5,535 nucleotides of DNA. Origin: Candidatus Gastranaerophilales bacterium. Its GTDB lineage: Bacteria > Cyanobacteriota > Vampirovibrionia > Gastranaerophilales > Gastranaerophilaceae. Of this stretch, positions 5,010 to 5,535 are shown piece by piece (the first letter of the stretch is position 1; each line of letters begins with the position of its first letter). The stretch covers positions 1-5,535 of the forward strand of contig CANRHJ010000124.1 in the NCBI GenBank assembly GCA_947630355.1, in the 5' to 3' direction. The notes under the pieces are model-generated. The model had not been told where the DNA came from and did not search any database. It worked only from the letters and a program-made list of their open reading frames with translations. A program made the translations under genes and the position numbers.

Positions 5010-5535
5010 ATGGCAAACATAAGGACATTTATACAAGAGACCATAACATATCAGTTGATAATAATGTTTCTGAACCACGTTAAGGAATTTTGTGAAACAT
5101 TCGGAGATATTGCATACAGATTTATTCAGGTTTTAAAATATCTGTTTTTATTTCAGATTAACCGAAGGCAGCTGATAGAGCAGGCATCGCGATTTGCGGT
5201 GGATTCACTGCCGATTACATTGTCAATAGTATCACTGACAGCAATAATATTAGCGATGCAAGTAGCCCCCGAGATGGTGAAGCAGGGAGGGAAAGACTAC
5301 ATAGGACTTCTTGTGGCATTGACAATGGTAAGAGAGATAGGCGTTATAATGTCAGGATTTGCCATAATTTCAATGATAGGCTCATCGCAAGCGAGCGAAC
5401 TTGCAACAATGAGAGTAACAGAGCAAATTGATGCCATGAATGCATTAAAGGTATCACCTTTTAAATATCTGTTTTTACCGCGAGTGCTTGCGGGATTTAT
5501 TATGATGCCGTTTGTAGTAATTATAGCAACAACAA
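5010..5535 (+). CDS. mlaE: MlaE/YrbE-family ABC transporter permease (partial, 3' end off the right edge)
   Basis: This is a permease of the Mla-type lipid transport system, which moves phospholipids between inner and outer membrane together with an MlaF ATPase and an MCE-domain protein. Some 175 codons are present out of the usual 250-270. The N-terminal part (about 1-50) contains an amphipathic stretch, followed by the first hydrophobic helix (about 54-78, DSLPITLSIVSLTAIILAMQ). The family signature is clear: a VREIGVIMSGF segment, then GSSQASELATMRVTEQIDAM with Glu130, then PRVLAG with Pro157 and Arg158. The ATG at 5010 is chosen because it opens the frame just upstream of the conserved region; an ATG at 5005 is out of frame. 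The gene has its own promoter candidate after a terminator, so it may begin a new operon; mlaF and an MCE gene would be expected beyond the edge. The symbol denotes the family; orthology to E. coli MlaE is not shown. Confidence 0.88.
   Translation, partial: MANIRTFIQETITYQLIIMFLNHVKEFCETFGDIAYRFIQVLKYLFLFQINRRQLIEQASRFAVDSLPITLSIVSLTAIILAMQVAPEMVKQGGKDYIGLLVALTMVREIGVIMSGFAIISMIGSSQASELATMRVTEQIDAMNALKVSPFKYLFLPRVLAGFIMMPFVVIIATT

Noticed and set aside
1..5535. tRNA, rRNA, CRISPR array, transposase or riboswitch
   Set aside because: I found no cloverleaf-like segment, spaced direct repeats, transposase motif or recognisable aptamer on either strand.

Overview
The window is AT-rich chromosomal DNA using the standard code. 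It probably comes from a Gram-negative-type (two-membrane) bacterium, because the right edge carries an MlaE/YrbE-type lipid-transport permease and the left half a murein-recycling L,D-carboxypeptidase. A few traits would suit a non-photosynthetic relative of Cyanobacteria (Vampirovibrionia/Gastranaerophilales) or another AT-rich diderm: low GC, weak or absent Shine-Dalgarno sites on most genes, and the kind of permease present. This lineage guess is an inference, not something the sequence proves.

Layout, left to right. Positions 1-1724 on the minus strand hold dnaX (DNA polymerase III tau/gamma), which starts at a TTG with a clear ribosome binding site and runs off the left edge. A short AT-rich divergent region (1725-1788) separates it from ldcA on the plus strand (1789-2691), an S66-family muramoyltetrapeptide carboxypeptidase. 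A 110-base convergent gap containing a perfect 14-bp palindrome leads to a minus-strand gene (2802-3749) for a membrane-anchored SGNH/GDSL-like protein. A divergent promoter region (3750-3865) with an 11-bp perfect inverted repeat precedes an OppF/DppF-type peptide transporter ATPase (3866-4894). That gene ends at a strong intrinsic terminator (4928-4957). A promoter abutting the terminator then precedes an mlaE-like permease gene (5010 onward), cut by the right edge.

The genes do not form one operon: strands alternate and most have their own promoter candidates. Two of them fit a loose cell-envelope/peptide theme (LdcA, peptide importer ATPase), and MlaE also acts in the envelope. dnaX is a housekeeping replication gene.

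The most interesting signal lies inside the ABC ATPase gene. A 45-base tract (4241-4285), about 69% GC in an AT-rich gene, encodes 15 residues, 14 of them with codons ending in G or C. It lies between the Q-loop and the signature motif, where I recall family members having only a short variable linker. It carries a GCACTT/AAGTGC inverted repeat near its ends, and all six reading frames through it are open. It looks like a small palindromic element inserted in frame into a conserved gene, similar in behaviour to the Rickettsia palindromic elements but not one I recognise.
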